A stretch of 60,024 nt of DNA, from the NCBI GenBank assembly GCA_003485325.1, contig DMZI01000070.1, positions 1 to 60,024 on the forward strand. Direction: 5' to 3'. This document shows, in pieces, positions 24,775 to 34,651 of the stretch. This stretch comes from Desulfotomaculum sp. (GTDB lineage: Bacteria; Bacillota; Desulfotomaculia; Desulfotomaculales; Nap2-2B). The translations under genes and the position numbers were made by a program. Below the pieces are notes generated by a model. That model did not search any database. It was given only the letters and a program-made list of their open reading frames with translations, and was not told the DNA's origin. Within the stretch, counting starts at the first letter, position 1, and the number at the start of each line of letters is the position of its first letter.

Positions 24775-26856
24775 TTAAGAAATCAATTTTTTGTAAATGC
24801 TTTGGTAACTGGAAGCCATGCTGCTTAAAGCGTATCTATCCAAAACGGTCTTTCTGGCCAGTTTGCTGATTGAGTTCCAACGTTCACGGTTAACCAGCAG
24901 ATCTTCTACTGCGTCAGCCATACCCCTGATGTCATGAGGATCAACCAGCAAACCGTTGATCCCATGAATTATTAAATCCGACCATCCTTCAACCCTGGAG
25001 GCAATTACCGGAACTCCGCAGGCCATAGCTTCCAAACCAATAATGGGCAGACCTTCAAAAAGCGACGGCGCCACTAGAATCTTCGTCGACTGCAAAATCA
25101 TAGGTATTTCGGTATTGCTGCGGCCCCCGGCAAGAAAAACCTTACCCGTAAGGCCCTTTTCACGAATCGCCTGCCTTAGGAGCAATTCCTGAGGCCCACT
25201 TCCTACCATTAGAAAAGTAATCTTATCTACATTTCTTCTAAAACACAATTCTTCAACCATCAGTAAAAATTCCATCGGTTGTTTTTCATTGGCCAGCCGG
25301 CCGATGAAAGTAACAATCTGATCGTTTTGTATATCAAGTTTATTTTTTACCCAATCATTCTTTCCGGGCTGAAACAGGTCCGTATTAACTCCGTTTACAA
25401 CAGTGCTGACTTTTTCAACGGAACACCCGAGAAATACCATCCACTGTGCCAAAGTATCGCTTACAGCAACGTGAAGATCAATATAACGGTCGTTTTTTAC
25501 CGCCACCCTGGGATAATCCCAGGGATCGGAAGGAGCGTATGAATGAACCAGCGATACCACAGGTATGTTGAACTTTTCCTTTATCCTGGGAAGCAGGCTG
25601 TAACCGTCAAGGCTGTTGCTGATTTGAATCAGGCGGACGTTTCTGGTTCTGATCAGATGCTCCAGAAAACTTAACTTTCCGTCAAGGCTGTTCTCCAGGT
25701 TATCGAGGTGAAAAACATCGTCCGTGTACTTGCAGAATTTTTCATGCCAGGGATGGTCATTGTGCAGCGTTGTCGCTACCACCGGATGAAAGGCAGTTTT
25801 TTCAAGGGACATAATTAAATCAAGATTAACTTTATCGGCGCCGCCCATCTCCAGCCAGGGAACAAGGTAGAGTATGCCGTCTTTCTTTTTCGCACACGAA
25901 ACCTCCAGCGGCGCTTGAGCTTCCAGTATACCTTTCGGCTTCGTGGTATTGCTTTTATATCTTTTTATCCTCCGGTACAAAGCAAGAGCGCCTGGAACAG
26001 CCTTAACCAGAGGGAAAAGCCTCCACTTAAGCCAGGCTAAAAAATCATGATCCCGCAAGACCAGCGCATCCCGCCAGAGGCGCCTTACTGCAAACCTGCC
26101 CAATGCGGATTCCTTGGCTTTTCTTTTCAGAATAATCCTGATACGGGACTTAAGAGTAACTGCCGGCGCATTGAAAATTCCCGGGTGCTTAGCCTTGATT
26201 ATACGCATAATTTCACCGTGTTTTTGCCGTTCAACCGTAAATTTAGAAACAGGCTTGACACGGTAATAAAAAAGAACCTCGGGTATAAGGAAAGAATTCC
26301 AGCCTTTTTCCAAAATACTCAGCCAGAAATCGTAATCTTCATACCCAAAAAGCATTTTGCCGTCATACCCCCCCGCATCTTCCCAGGCTTTTCTCCTGAA
26401 TAAAGAGCTTGCCACGGCGGCGTTACCCTCTCTCATCGATTCCACCGTAGCTTTCGGGGGGCGCCATGAAGAATCGTTGATCCCGAACTGGCGCAGCCAG
26501 ACAGTTACAAACCCGACCCGGGGAGAATTATTCAGAACCCAGGCGGCTTTTTCGAGATAAGTAGGACCAATTAAATCATCGGCATCCAAAGCAAGGATAT
26601 ACTGCCCACGGGCAATGCTGATTCCTGCGTTTCTAGCATTTGGGAGGCCCTGATTTTCCTGACGGATTACTTTTATTCCCTGCCGAACAGCCCACTCAGA
26701 AGCCAAACGGGTATCTTCATCCGTGGAACCGTCATCAACAATAATAATCTCATAATTGGCCAGCGTAGAACGCCTTACAGATTCAACAGCCTCGTATAAA
26801 TATTTCCCCTGGTTATAACACGGAATAACGACACTGACGAGTATACCCTGGTCCAT
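24775..26856 (-). CDS. Bifunctional GT2-GT4 glycosyltransferase fusion
   Basis: About 693 residues with two catalytic modules. Residues 1-230 form a GT2 domain (VVIPCYNQGKYLYEAVESVR, LALDADDLIGP, GYEDYDFWLSILEKGW). A basic linker (about 240-320) follows. Residues 325-690 form a GT4 domain (LVPWLEMGGADKVNLDLIMS, FIGRLANEKQP, PSLFEGLPIIGLEAMACG). It probably adds two successive sugars of the repeat unit. The ATG at 26856 is 9 bases after AGGTG; an upstream GTG at 26868 is less likely. It lies 15 bases after the ABC ATPase gene. Confidence 0.92.
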   Translation of the reverse strand: MDQGILVSVVIPCYNQGKYLYEAVESVRRSTLANYEIIIVDDGSTDEDTRLASEWAVRQGIKVIRQENQGLPNARNAGISIARGQYILALDADDLIGPTYLEKAAWVLNNSPRVGFVTVWLRQFGINDSSWRPPKATVESMREGNAAVASSLFRRKAWEDAGGYDGKMLFGYEDYDFWLSILEKGWNSFLIPEVLFYYRVKPVSKFTVERQKHGEIMRIIKAKHPGIFNAPAVTLKSRIRIILKRKAKESALGRFAVRRLWRDALVLRDHDFLAWLKWRLFPLVKAVPGALALYRRIKRYKSNTTKPKGILEAQAPLEVSCAKKKDGILYLVPWLEMGGADKVNLDLIMSLEKTAFHPVVATTLHNDHPWHEKFCKYTDDVFHLDNLENSLDGKLSFLEHLIRTRNVRLIQISNSLDGYSLLPRIKEKFNIPVVSLVHSYAPSDPWDYPRVAVKNDRYIDLHVAVSDTLAQWMVFLGCSVEKVSTVVNGVNTDLFQPGKNDWVKNKLDIQNDQIVTFIGRLANEKQPMEFLLMVEELCFRRNVDKITFLMVGSGPQELLLRQAIREKGLTGKVFLAGGRSNTEIPMILQSTKILVAPSLFEGLPIIGLEAMACGVPVIASRVEGWSDLIIHGINGLLVDPHDIRGMADAVEDLLVNRERWNSISKLARKTVLDRYALSSMASSYQSIYKKLIS

Positions 26857-26871
26857 CTTAAAGCGCACCTA

Positions 26872-27621
26872 TTAAATTGCCCCGCCCAGAAAAGCTGTGT
26901 ATTCAGCGACCACTTGTTCAGCAGCTCCAAAGGAGCGTATCTCGCCGCGATCAAGCCAGACTACCAGGTCACAAAGTTCCCGTACCTGGGCAGGTGAATG
27001 GGTTACGAAAATTATTGTCTTTCCCTGCTTCTGCAAATCTTTTATTCTGGCCAGGCATTTTTCCTGAAAGGCCAGATCGCCGACAGCCAGTACTTCATCG
27101 ATCAGCAATATATCAGGTTTCACATGTACTGCTATTGAAAAGCCAAGACGCATGTACATCCCTGAGGAATAGTTTCGTATAGGATTGTCGATAAAGTCCC
27201 CGAGTTCGGCGAACTCAATTATGTTTTTCAGGTGAAGATTAATTTCTTTGCGTGAAAAACCAAGTATTGACCCGTTTAAAAAAATATTTTCTCTTCCGGT
27301 AAAATCGGGATGAAAACCCGCTCCCAGTTCCAGAAGTGTTGACACCCTGCCGTTGATAAAAATCTCCCCACTTGAAGGATACAAGATACGGCTGATTATT
27401 TTTAAAAGCGTGCTTTTACCCGATCCGTTCCTGCCGATCAGGCCGATCGTTTTTCCCACTGGCGCCGATAGATTGATATTTTTCAGCGCCCAAAATTCTT
27501 CAACACGCTGCCTGCCCCAAAAAATTAACCGCTCTTTTATTGATCTTGTCCTATCCTGACAAATAAAAAATTTTTTCCAGACATCCGATATTTCTACGGC
27601 GTTAATACTATTCTTTTCCAT
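26872..27621 (-). CDS. Polysaccharide ABC exporter, ATP-binding subunit (Wzt/TagH type)
   Basis: 249 residues. Walker A GLIGRNGSGKSTLLKI, signature YSSGMYMRLGFSIA and Walker B ILLIDEVLAVGD are intact. Length matches Wzt or TagH ATPases without the carboxy-terminal glycan-binding domain, so substrate recognition of the Wzt-C type is absent. It pairs with the permease at 27624, only 2 bases away, to export lipid-linked polysaccharide across the membrane. Confidence 0.94.
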   Translation of the reverse strand: MEKNSINAVEISDVWKKFFICQDRTRSIKERLIFWGRQRVEEFWALKNINLSAPVGKTIGLIGRNGSGKSTLLKIISRILYPSSGEIFINGRVSTLLELGAGFHPDFTGRENIFLNGSILGFSRKEINLHLKNIIEFAELGDFIDNPIRNYSSGMYMRLGFSIAVHVKPDILLIDEVLAVGDLAFQEKCLARIKDLQKQGKTIIFVTHSPAQVRELCDLVVWLDRGEIRSFGAAEQVVAEYTAFLGGAI

Positions 27622-27623
27622 CC

Positions 27624-28436
27624 TTAAATCTCTTCTGCGACTGCCTTCTGAAAATGTTCAAAAATAGCCAGGCTGAGGAAAAGCAAAATTAAGCTTCCCA
27701 AAGCCAGGATGCCAAGGCTGTTCCATTCCGGCCAGGTCCCATAAAAGAATACGTTTCGGAATGATTCAATAACGGGGGTAATCGGATTTAAATAAAAAAA
27801 TGCTTTCAACTTTAATGGAATGATGCTGGCAGGATAAAAAACGGGAGTCAAAAAAAACCAGGCGGTTATAATTATTCCGGCTATGTGTTCCAAATCGCGA
27901 AAATATACATTTGCCACAGAAAGCAACAGAACCAGTGATGCAACAAGCAGAGTTTCCACACCCAGAATTAAAGGAAAGGCAAACAGGGCAGGAGTGAGCC
28001 GAACCTTAAAGATGATCAGCGCAGGAAGCAGGATTAACAAGCTCAGAAGATAATTGATCAGATTGGTCATTACTATAGATAAGGGAAGAACTTCCCTGGG
28101 AAAATATATCTTTTTCACAAGCGATCCGTTTTGCACTATGCTTACCAGTCCCTGGAGAACTGAACTGGCCAGGTAATTCCATGGAAGCAAGGCTACAAAA
28201 AGAAACATGGTATAGTTTTCTATCTGGACTCTCATCACAAAAGAAAAGACAGTGCTATAAATTATGAGCAAGAAAAGAGGATTAAAAAAGGTCCAAAGAA
28301 ATCCAAGAACCGAACCTTTATAACGGGTTCTTAGTTCTTTAGCCACCAGATTCTTCAGCATTTCCCTATATTCGTATATCTCCCTGACCTGTCGCCGCAT
28401 ACCATATCCCTGCTTTACCAATATTGGCTTAAACAT
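27624..28436 (-). CDS. Polysaccharide ABC exporter, permease (Wzm/TagG type)
   Basis: 270 residues, ABC-2 family, six membrane helices preceded by an amphipathic amino-terminal interface helix (YREMLKNLVAKELRTRYKGS). The motif LGFLWTFFNPLFLLIIYSTV is characteristic of polysaccharide exporters. It forms the membrane channel with the adjacent ATPase and is followed 2 bases later by it. An internal ATG at codon 13 is an alternative start. Confidence 0.94.
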   Translation of the reverse strand: MFKPILVKQGYGMRRQVREIYEYREMLKNLVAKELRTRYKGSVLGFLWTFFNPLFLLIIYSTVFSFVMRVQIENYTMFLFVALLPWNYLASSVLQGLVSIVQNGSLVKKIYFPREVLPLSIVMTNLINYLLSLLILLPALIIFKVRLTPALFAFPLILGVETLLVASLVLLLSVANVYFRDLEHIAGIIITAWFFLTPVFYPASIIPLKLKAFFYLNPITPVIESFRNVFFYGTWPEWNSLGILALGSLILLFLSLAIFEHFQKAVAEEI

Positions 28437-28442
28437 TGACGG

Positions 28443-30992
28443 CTACTTGTTCTGTTTCGCTGGTTTCTGAGTTTCTCCAAAAGTTATTTTAGCTCCTGCT
28501 GTCAGCAATTTTAACTGTTGATATTCCTGGCGGTAAGATTGATTTATCTTTATAGCTTTTTTCAGAAATTCTTCGGATTCCAGCCTTTTCCCCTGATTAT
28601 CCTTTAGCAGGGCCAGCCAGAGAAAAGCCTCGCCCCGGATCTGGCCGTCCGCAGCGGCGTTCTGCAAATTCTTTTCAGCTTCCGGCAGGTTGCCGAGCAA
28701 TAAATGCGCCTCTCCCTGGTACAACTGTATACCCGGTGTAAGCGACAGCATGGGGCCGTCTCTCCACAACTTTTTTTCTTCCGCACTCAGGTTTGACATC
28801 CGGTTTGCGATAAGCGAAGAAACTTTAAAGGTTTCCTGCAGGTTCGACCGGGCTTGATCTTTCTTGCCCTGGGACAGTTCTGTTCTTCCGGCAAGGAAAC
28901 AAATTTTAGCCAGGCTTTCATACCCTTGAATGTCATACGGGGCAAATTCTACCCCCTGTTTGGCGTAGCTTACCGCTTGTTCAGGCTGCCCTGCATAAAG
29001 GGACACTACAGCCAGGTCATGCTTACAGGAAGAGCTGTAACGGCTTAACCCAGAGGCGCGGAGGGCTTCAGCCAGCGCTTTTTCATATTCCTGCTGATTA
29101 AAATAAAGGCTGGCCAGTTTTGAATGGTATTCGGCGCACAACGGATTCCGGACTGCAGCCATCTGCATATCCTGCAATGCTTTTTGAATATTTTGAGTCT
29201 GTTTCGCCGCATCGGAAGAATACATGTTAGCAGAGGCAAGGCTCATTCCCAACAAAAGAAATATTAAGCAAATAAGCGAAGAAATACTCAATATAACCGG
29301 GTTTAGGGGCTTTAAATTTCTTGCTGAGACAGCCGGTTGTTTCCCGGAATCTTTAGCTTTCCGGCGTTTCTTCTTTTTGCCTGCAGCAACCTTGGCTTCT
29401 TTTAACTGTCCAACTACCTGTCCGGATGGCTCCTGTTGATTCTGATCGGGTATCATATCCGCCCCCGGCATTGATTCCAAGACCCGCATACAGGCAAATA
29501 AGACCCATAAAACCATCGTTAGGGCGGATAAGGAGAGGTCAAAATCAATTAAGGCATGCCCCCCGACTACCAGAGCGCTTGCAAACAAAGTAACAACCAG
29601 TACACGCCGGTTGCCGTCCGGTAACGACTTGTGGTAAACGCGGTGAGACAGCCAGAAAAATGCCGCCCAGATACCCAGGACAACCAGCAGCCCTATTATG
29701 CCTGTCTCGACAGCCACTTGAAAGTAGTAGCTGTGAACCTCTTTGGAATTGTATAAGTAATGCTGGAAGGAACGGTAGGCCTCTTCCCAGCCGCCCCCTC
29801 CCCAGCCCAGCAGGGGGCGGGCTTTAATCATGTCAAGCGCATCTCTGACGAAGTAGAACCTTTCAAAAGCGTTGCGCAGGTAACTGAAAGAAATTATTTT
29901 TTTGACCAATCCGGGATGCATGGCTGTGCCGGCTGCCGCAGCCGCTATAAACACAATTCCCGTACCCGCCAGGGTCCAATTTGTTTTTAAACGGGATTTC
30001 AACCACATAAGCATACCTTTAGCCAGCAAAAAGTTGTATAAATATTGTAAAACGGCAAGGATAACTAACCCTGCGAAGAACCACAGCCAGGCAAGACCCA
30101 TCCGCTTGGCCTGGGCAAGAGCGATAAATTTATAGATAACCGGATAAGCGATAACGCCGGAAATAAGCACATTGATTAATACGGGCAGGCGTTTGGACCA
30201 GTTCAGTATCGCAAGATAAACTATAAATGCAACCGCTGCCGCCAGGAGCCCGCCGCGTGACTTGGCTCCAAAAAGAACAACCAGAAGAGTGAAATTGATT
30301 AAGATGTACAGGTAACCATAGGGCTTTATTCTTTGGAGCCATCCTGGCAGTATCTGTTTAAGAAAACGGTCAGTAACAGTATCCGCAATGGACAGAACAC
30401 CGTACCTTTGCCAGAAAAATAAACCCAGAAATAAAGCTGTGGCCAGGTAACTTGAAAGAGCGTTGGGATATTGAAAAGATGAATAGATCCTGCCGTTTAA
30501 AAAACCGTCCTTAATAGAAACGAGGCCGGTGGCGGTTGCCAGCCCCGCCATGGCTACGCCGAAAGCCGCCAGATAAATGGCGTTCAGTATCTGGCTCAGG
30601 GATCTTTCATCCTTAATCAGCTGCACAACCAGCCAGTAGACTGAAAAGTAAAGAATGTTTTTGATAAATTCATCAAGGGCTAATCCATAGTTGGCCGCAT
30701 TGACCGCAGAAAACAAATAAACCACGGGAAGGGCGGCTATTAAGTAATCAAGCGGATGTGACAAAAAGTCATATTCCCTTTCCGCGTATTTCCAAAGCCA
30801 GGCAAACCAGACCAGGATGGAAGCCAGAATAAGAAAAAACTGCTGATCCGTATTAAAAAACAGACCCCTTAAAAAGGGCGCCAGAATAAGGATTCCCGCC
30901 AATCCCCAAAAGGCAACCTGGTGAGTCCAGGGCTTAGGGATTAAGGATATTGACTGAGTCTCTTGTCCAAGCTTGAGCGTAGCTTTTGCCAT
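28443..30992 (-). CDS. O-antigen ligase-like membrane protein with TPR tail
   Basis: 849 residues. About 11-12 membrane helices (30-480) with the Wzy_C/WaaL-type signature: an external loop with the GWGGGGWEEAYRSF segment and HSYYFQVAVETGIIGLLVVL. A basic linker (about 520-545: KKKKRRKAK) and another helix lead to tetratricopeptide repeats (about 590-840). In Gram-positives such proteins polymerise glycan or attach it to cell-wall or protein acceptors. It is the first biosynthetic gene transcribed after the coiled-coil gene and the terminator at 31191. Confidence 0.88.
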   Translation of the reverse strand: MAKATLKLGQETQSISLIPKPWTHQVAFWGLAGILILAPFLRGLFFNTDQQFFLILASILVWFAWLWKYAEREYDFLSHPLDYLIAALPVVYLFSAVNAANYGLALDEFIKNILYFSVYWLVVQLIKDERSLSQILNAIYLAAFGVAMAGLATATGLVSIKDGFLNGRIYSSFQYPNALSSYLATALFLGLFFWQRYGVLSIADTVTDRFLKQILPGWLQRIKPYGYLYILINFTLLVVLFGAKSRGGLLAAAVAFIVYLAILNWSKRLPVLINVLISGVIAYPVIYKFIALAQAKRMGLAWLWFFAGLVILAVLQYLYNFLLAKGMLMWLKSRLKTNWTLAGTGIVFIAAAAAGTAMHPGLVKKIISFSYLRNAFERFYFVRDALDMIKARPLLGWGGGGWEEAYRSFQHYLYNSKEVHSYYFQVAVETGIIGLLVVLGIWAAFFWLSHRVYHKSLPDGNRRVLVVTLFASALVVGGHALIDFDLSLSALTMVLWVLFACMRVLESMPGADMIPDQNQQEPSGQVVGQLKEAKVAAGKKKKRRKAKDSGKQPAVSARNLKPLNPVILSISSLICLIFLLLGMSLASANMYSSDAAKQTQNIQKALQDMQMAAVRNPLCAEYHSKLASLYFNQQEYEKALAEALRASGLSRYSSSCKHDLAVVSLYAGQPEQAVSYAKQGVEFAPYDIQGYESLAKICFLAGRTELSQGKKDQARSNLQETFKVSSLIANRMSNLSAEEKKLWRDGPMLSLTPGIQLYQGEAHLLLGNLPEAEKNLQNAAADGQIRGEAFLWLALLKDNQGKRLESEEFLKKAIKINQSYRQEYQQLKLLTAGAKITFGETQKPAKQNK

Positions 30993-31190
30993 CTATTACG
31001 ATACCCCTCTGACAAATTTATTGATTAAATAAGGATATTTCTCCGGCATCTGACTGGATTCCTGCTCATAAAACATTTTTTTGAATTACTGTAATAAAAA
31101 CGGGTGTCCCCCAAAGAAAACCAAAGCTCGTTAAATAAATAAGCATTAAAATGTTTCAAAGTTTCAAAACACTTTTGTATATACCAGGAA

Positions 31191-31228
31191 TAAAAAGGGC
31201 CCCATATCTTTTTAAAAGACGGGCCCTT
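31191..31228 (-). terminator. Intrinsic terminator between the coiled-coil gene and the polysaccharide operon
   Basis: On the minus strand AAGGGCCC and GGGCCCTT arms, with an inner TCTTT/AAAGA stem, followed by TTTTTAT. It lies about 85 bases after the stop of the coiled-coil gene, so the polysaccharide genes below it should have a separate start in 30993-31190. No clear promoter is seen there. Confidence 0.8.
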
Positions 31229-31311
31229 ACAAAACTCCCTTAACATATAGGGACTACCCTTTTGTAAATTAGTAAACGCAATCCGTTCCTTTAAGAAAAA
31301 TCTCAATTGCT

Positions 31312-32718
31312 TTAAAGAACGTATTTTACAAACCAGTTTTTAGCCGCATATAGTTTTAAGACCATTTTTATTAAAGGAGATCTTAATTCCCTTTGTAATC
31401 TCCTGTATTCTTCGCGTGAATTGATCAAATCCTGCTGAAGGAAGCGAAGGGAATGCCCCAAATCCTCTTCATTTCTTAAAGCTTCCTGCAAACTGTTGTT
31501 TAAGGTGTTTATTTCCTCCTGCATCACAGCTTCTTTCTTGCTGGTTAATTCCTTTGTGCGTTCAAGTTTCTGGCGCAATTCAATTATTTCTGTCTGCAGT
31601 TCGGCTACTTTTGTGGTATGCCGCTCTTTCAATTCCGCCAGACGGGTTTTATTATCCCTATCCCTCTCCTGGTATTGCTGCAGCCGTGCCTGTAAAGCCT
31701 CAATGTTTCCCTGAGCCTGAACCAGCGCCTCTTTATACTGGTATTTCTCAGCTTCTTTTTCACGAGCCCTTTTTACCCAGAGCCGGCATTGGTACAGGAT
31801 ACTGTTCGCTTTCGCTTCAAGCTTGTTTATATGCCCCCTGTATCTGAAAATCTCTTTCTTGCGCAGGTTAAGCAGCAGGTCTTTTTCCGCCATTTGAGTA
31901 ACCAGATGTTCATGCTGGCTGATTTCTTCAGCCCTTAAGGCCAGTGCTGCAGCTGCTTCCTTATGCGCCAGGGCAATTTCATCCAGCCTCTCTTTCAAGA
32001 CAGACTCCCTTTTCTGCATTTGATCCCTGTAACGGGACCAGGATGCTTTTTGCTTGATTAGGACATTAAGAAATTTCTTCATCAAGCTCTCATAAACCAC
32101 GCGTAAAGTTGGATTATAGGACCAGATTCCATCTGCAACCTTCTGAAAATAGGGGAATTTATGGAGCACGTCTTCTACGTCTTTTAATCTTGTTTGACGC
32201 CAGACAGATATGATTTCAAATATCTGCCGGGCTGACAGGCCGGCGGGATAAAGCTTCAATGACTTAATGACCATGTCTTTTAAAGAATATAAAGCAGATT
32301 CGACTTCCCATTCTGTCAAACCCCAATGAGCGTTCTTCTGTTGAATAAAGCGGCCGTCAGAAATAAGGCTGGTCTCCTCGGCAATAATTCTCTTGAAATT
32401 TTTATTTTTGTTTTTGCCATTGCCTCCCCGCATAATCTCCTTTAAATTTAGCGGCTGCTGCCTTTTTAAAAGAAGAGCGTAAAAGGCGTCGTTTTCCCGC
32501 CTGCCTTCAAGATTTAAACGCCAGGAATTATTTTGATCCCGGAAGAAACAAGAATGCTCACGTAAGCACAGGATTATTTTATCTTCAACCTTTGCCGGCT
32601 CATAATCCTGCAACATTTTTTGCTGAACATAAGGGGTTAACTCAGCCACATTCAGGGTTTCGAAAAAAAACAGCGTTTTTTTAAGAACATCGTTAAGAGA
32701 ATAAAGTTCCCCCGCCAT
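31312..32718 (-). CDS. Triple winged-helix plus coiled-coil protein of unknown function
   Basis: 468 residues. The first 205 contain three successive segments of about 65 residues (6-70, 75-140, 141-206), each helical and ending in a short strand with a tryptophan (NNSWRLNL, NAHWGLTE, DGIWSYNP). This is the look of HARE-HTH or RNA-polymerase-delta-type winged helices. From about 215 to 445 the chain is a long, charged coiled coil (for example QARLQQYQERDRDNKTRLAE). There is no membrane segment or enzyme motif. It lies at the head of the polysaccharide cluster but is cut off from it by a terminator. A DNA- or polymerase-binding scaffold role is a guess. Confidence 0.6.
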   Translation of the reverse strand: MAGELYSLNDVLKKTLFFFETLNVAELTPYVQQKMLQDYEPAKVEDKIILCLREHSCFFRDQNNSWRLNLEGRRENDAFYALLLKRQQPLNLKEIMRGGNGKNKNKNFKRIIAEETSLISDGRFIQQKNAHWGLTEWEVESALYSLKDMVIKSLKLYPAGLSARQIFEIISVWRQTRLKDVEDVLHKFPYFQKVADGIWSYNPTLRVVYESLMKKFLNVLIKQKASWSRYRDQMQKRESVLKERLDEIALAHKEAAAALALRAEEISQHEHLVTQMAEKDLLLNLRKKEIFRYRGHINKLEAKANSILYQCRLWVKRAREKEAEKYQYKEALVQAQGNIEALQARLQQYQERDRDNKTRLAELKERHTTKVAELQTEIIELRQKLERTKELTSKKEAVMQEEINTLNNSLQEALRNEEDLGHSLRFLQQDLINSREEYRRLQRELRSPLIKMVLKLYAAKNWFVKYVL

Positions 32719-32988
32719 ATATAAACCACCTTTCCCAAAATCCTCTTCAAATGAAATAATTCGATATAAAATAATTCAATTGGTAATTACTACTTTCCTT
32801 TAAAATAACAGATAAATATTCCACTATTTACCTACACAATCTGTAAAATAACGATCGAAATCTGACTTATGTCCAAATAAACGTCATTATAATTCCGTTA
32901 AATAAAAAACCCAGCAGGATATTCCTTTCTGAAATACCTGAACTGGATTTTCATTATCTATAAATTAAAAACTGTTATTTATTTGCCA

Positions 32989-34446
32989 TTATCTTAAACT
33001 GTAATTAGGAGCTTCCTTTGTTATGGTCACATCGTGGGGATGGCTCTCTCTTAAGCCTGCTGAAGTGATGCGTATAAAAGAAGTCCTGTTTTTCAAATCT
33101 TCAATATTTCTTACACCGCAGTAACCCATCCCGGACCGCAGCCCACCGACGAGCTGAAAAACAGTTTCCGCAAGCGAGCCTTTATAGGGAACGCGTCCTT
33201 CTACCCCCTCGGGCACCATCTTTACCTGCGCTTCCTGGAAGTAGCGATCCCTGCCCCCTTCCTTCATTGCGCCAAGTGAACCCATTCCCCTGTATACCTT
33301 ATAACTGCGTCCCTGGTAAATCTCAATATCACCCGGGCTTTCCTCGGTACCTGCAAAGAGGCTCCCGATCATCACAACATCAGCCCCGGCTGCTATCGCC
33401 TTGGTTATGTCACCCGAATATTTTATTCCACCATCCCCGATTATAGGCACGCTATACTTGGCAGCTTCCCTGGCGCAGTTGTATATAGCCGTGATTTGAG
33501 GGATACCGGCTCCGGCCACCACTCTGGTAGTACAGATAGCGCCCGGGCCGATGCCTACCTTGATGGCATCAGCGCCGGCCTCGATTAATGCCTTAGTCCC
33601 GGCTGCGGTCCCAACATTACCCGCTATCACGTCAACATCGGGGTGCCTGCTTTTAATGTCCCTCACCATTTCAATTACCTGGCGCTGGTGCCCGTGAGAC
33701 GAGTCAACAACAATCGCATCAACTCTCGCTTCGACCAGAGCATCTATTCTGTTCATTGAATCATAACCGGTTCCCCCTGCTGCAGCCACTAAAAGCCTGC
33801 CGCGCTTGTCCTTTGCGGAGAAAGGGTACTGCCGCGCCTTTTCGATATCTTTGATAGTTATCAGGCCGCATAAGTTAAAATCTTTATCAACAATAGGAAG
33901 TTTTTCAACTTTATGATGCTGCAGTATCTTCTTGGCCTGTTCTATAGTAGTGCCGACAGGAGAAGTTATCAGGTCGTCTTTAGTCATAACTTCATAAATC
34001 GGCCTGCTGAAATCTTTCTCAAAACGCAAATCACGGTTGGTAAGTATCCCAACCAGTTTCCTGCCTACGGTAATCGGAACGCCTGAAATACGGTAGCGCT
34101 CCATTAATGCAAGGGCTTCACTGATTAAATTTTCCGGAGAAAGAAAAATAGGATCCGAAATTATCCCGTGTTCGGACCTTTTTACCTTGTCAACTTCAAT
34201 AGCCTGCCGCTCAACAGGCATATTTTTATGAATTACGCCGATACCGCCCTCTCTTGCCATGGCGACAGCAAGCCGGGCCTCAGTAACAGTATCCATGGCA
34301 GCGCTCATCAGCGGGACATTTAAAGTTATGTTGCGAGTCAGTCTTGTTGACACATCCACATCTTTGGGCAATACTTCAGAGGCGGCAGGGACCAACAAAA
34401 CGTCATCAAAAGTCAGGCCAATTGCCGCAAACCTATCAGGAAACAA
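32989..34446 (-). CDS. guaB: Inosine-5'-monophosphate dehydrogenase GuaB
   Basis: 485 residues. It oxidises IMP to XMP with NAD+, the committed step of GMP synthesis. TIM-barrel core with two inserted CBS domains (about 95-200), the catalytic loop GIGPGAICTTRVVAGAGIPQ containing the active Cys, the GDGGIKYSGDITKAIAAGAD phosphate site, and the flap GSLGAMKEGGRDRYF. Full length. The TTG start at 34446 is preceded by AGGGAGGG. It stands alone with its own leader of about 150 bases. Confidence 0.98.
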   Translation of the reverse strand: MFPDRFAAIGLTFDDVLLVPAASEVLPKDVDVSTRLTRNITLNVPLMSAAMDTVTEARLAVAMAREGGIGVIHKNMPVERQAIEVDKVKRSEHGIISDPIFLSPENLISEALALMERYRISGVPITVGRKLVGILTNRDLRFEKDFSRPIYEVMTKDDLITSPVGTTIEQAKKILQHHKVEKLPIVDKDFNLCGLITIKDIEKARQYPFSAKDKRGRLLVAAAGGTGYDSMNRIDALVEARVDAIVVDSSHGHQRQVIEMVRDIKSRHPDVDVIAGNVGTAAGTKALIEAGADAIKVGIGPGAICTTRVVAGAGIPQITAIYNCAREAAKYSVPIIGDGGIKYSGDITKAIAAGADVVMIGSLFAGTEESPGDIEIYQGRSYKVYRGMGSLGAMKEGGRDRYFQEAQVKMVPEGVEGRVPYKGSLAETVFQLVGGLRSGMGYCGVRNIEDLKNRTSFIRITSAGLRESHPHDVTITKEAPNYSLR

Positions 34447-34593
34447 TAATAGCCCTCCCTTTAAACTTAATTTTATTTATCATCAGAGGTTAACTCTCAA
34501 TAAAACCGACATTAAACACGATGCCGTGCTCCCAAGAACCGGTTTAACTAAAATGTTACCGGAAGGAAAGAATTCTTCGAACAAATTTATCTT

Positions 34594-34602
34594 ATTATAG
34601 CA
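34594..34602 (-). promoter_or_regulatory. Extended -10 promoter for guaB
   Basis: On the minus strand TGCTATAAT gives a perfect TATAAT (34594-34599) with the extended-10 TG. There is no -35 match because the upstream position is taken by the inverted repeat at 34604. It would give a guaB leader of about 140 bases. Confidence 0.5.
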
Positions 34603-34603
34603 T

Positions 34604-34630
34604 ATAGGACTGGCCCTGGGCCAGTCCTAT
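34604..34630 (-). terminator. Perfect 13-bp-arm inverted repeat downstream of the flavin-binding protein gene
   Basis: ATAGGACTGGCCC and GGGCCAGTCCTAT flank a single central base, 22 bases after the stop of the gene at 34652. No T-run follows on either strand, so termination is doubtful. A long-stem regulatory or transcript-end role is possible. It directly abuts the guaB -10 region. Confidence 0.4.
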
Positions 34631-34651
34631 GGTTAACTAACCTTTCAATAA

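Noticed and set aside
31025..31306. A 93-residue minus-strand frame rich in Phe, Lys and Tyr
   Set aside because: It contains the rho-independent terminator at 31191-31228, has no family similarity and no ribosome site.
34447..34600. Purine riboswitch ahead of guaB
   Set aside because: The conserved purine-aptamer loops and three-way junction are not present.
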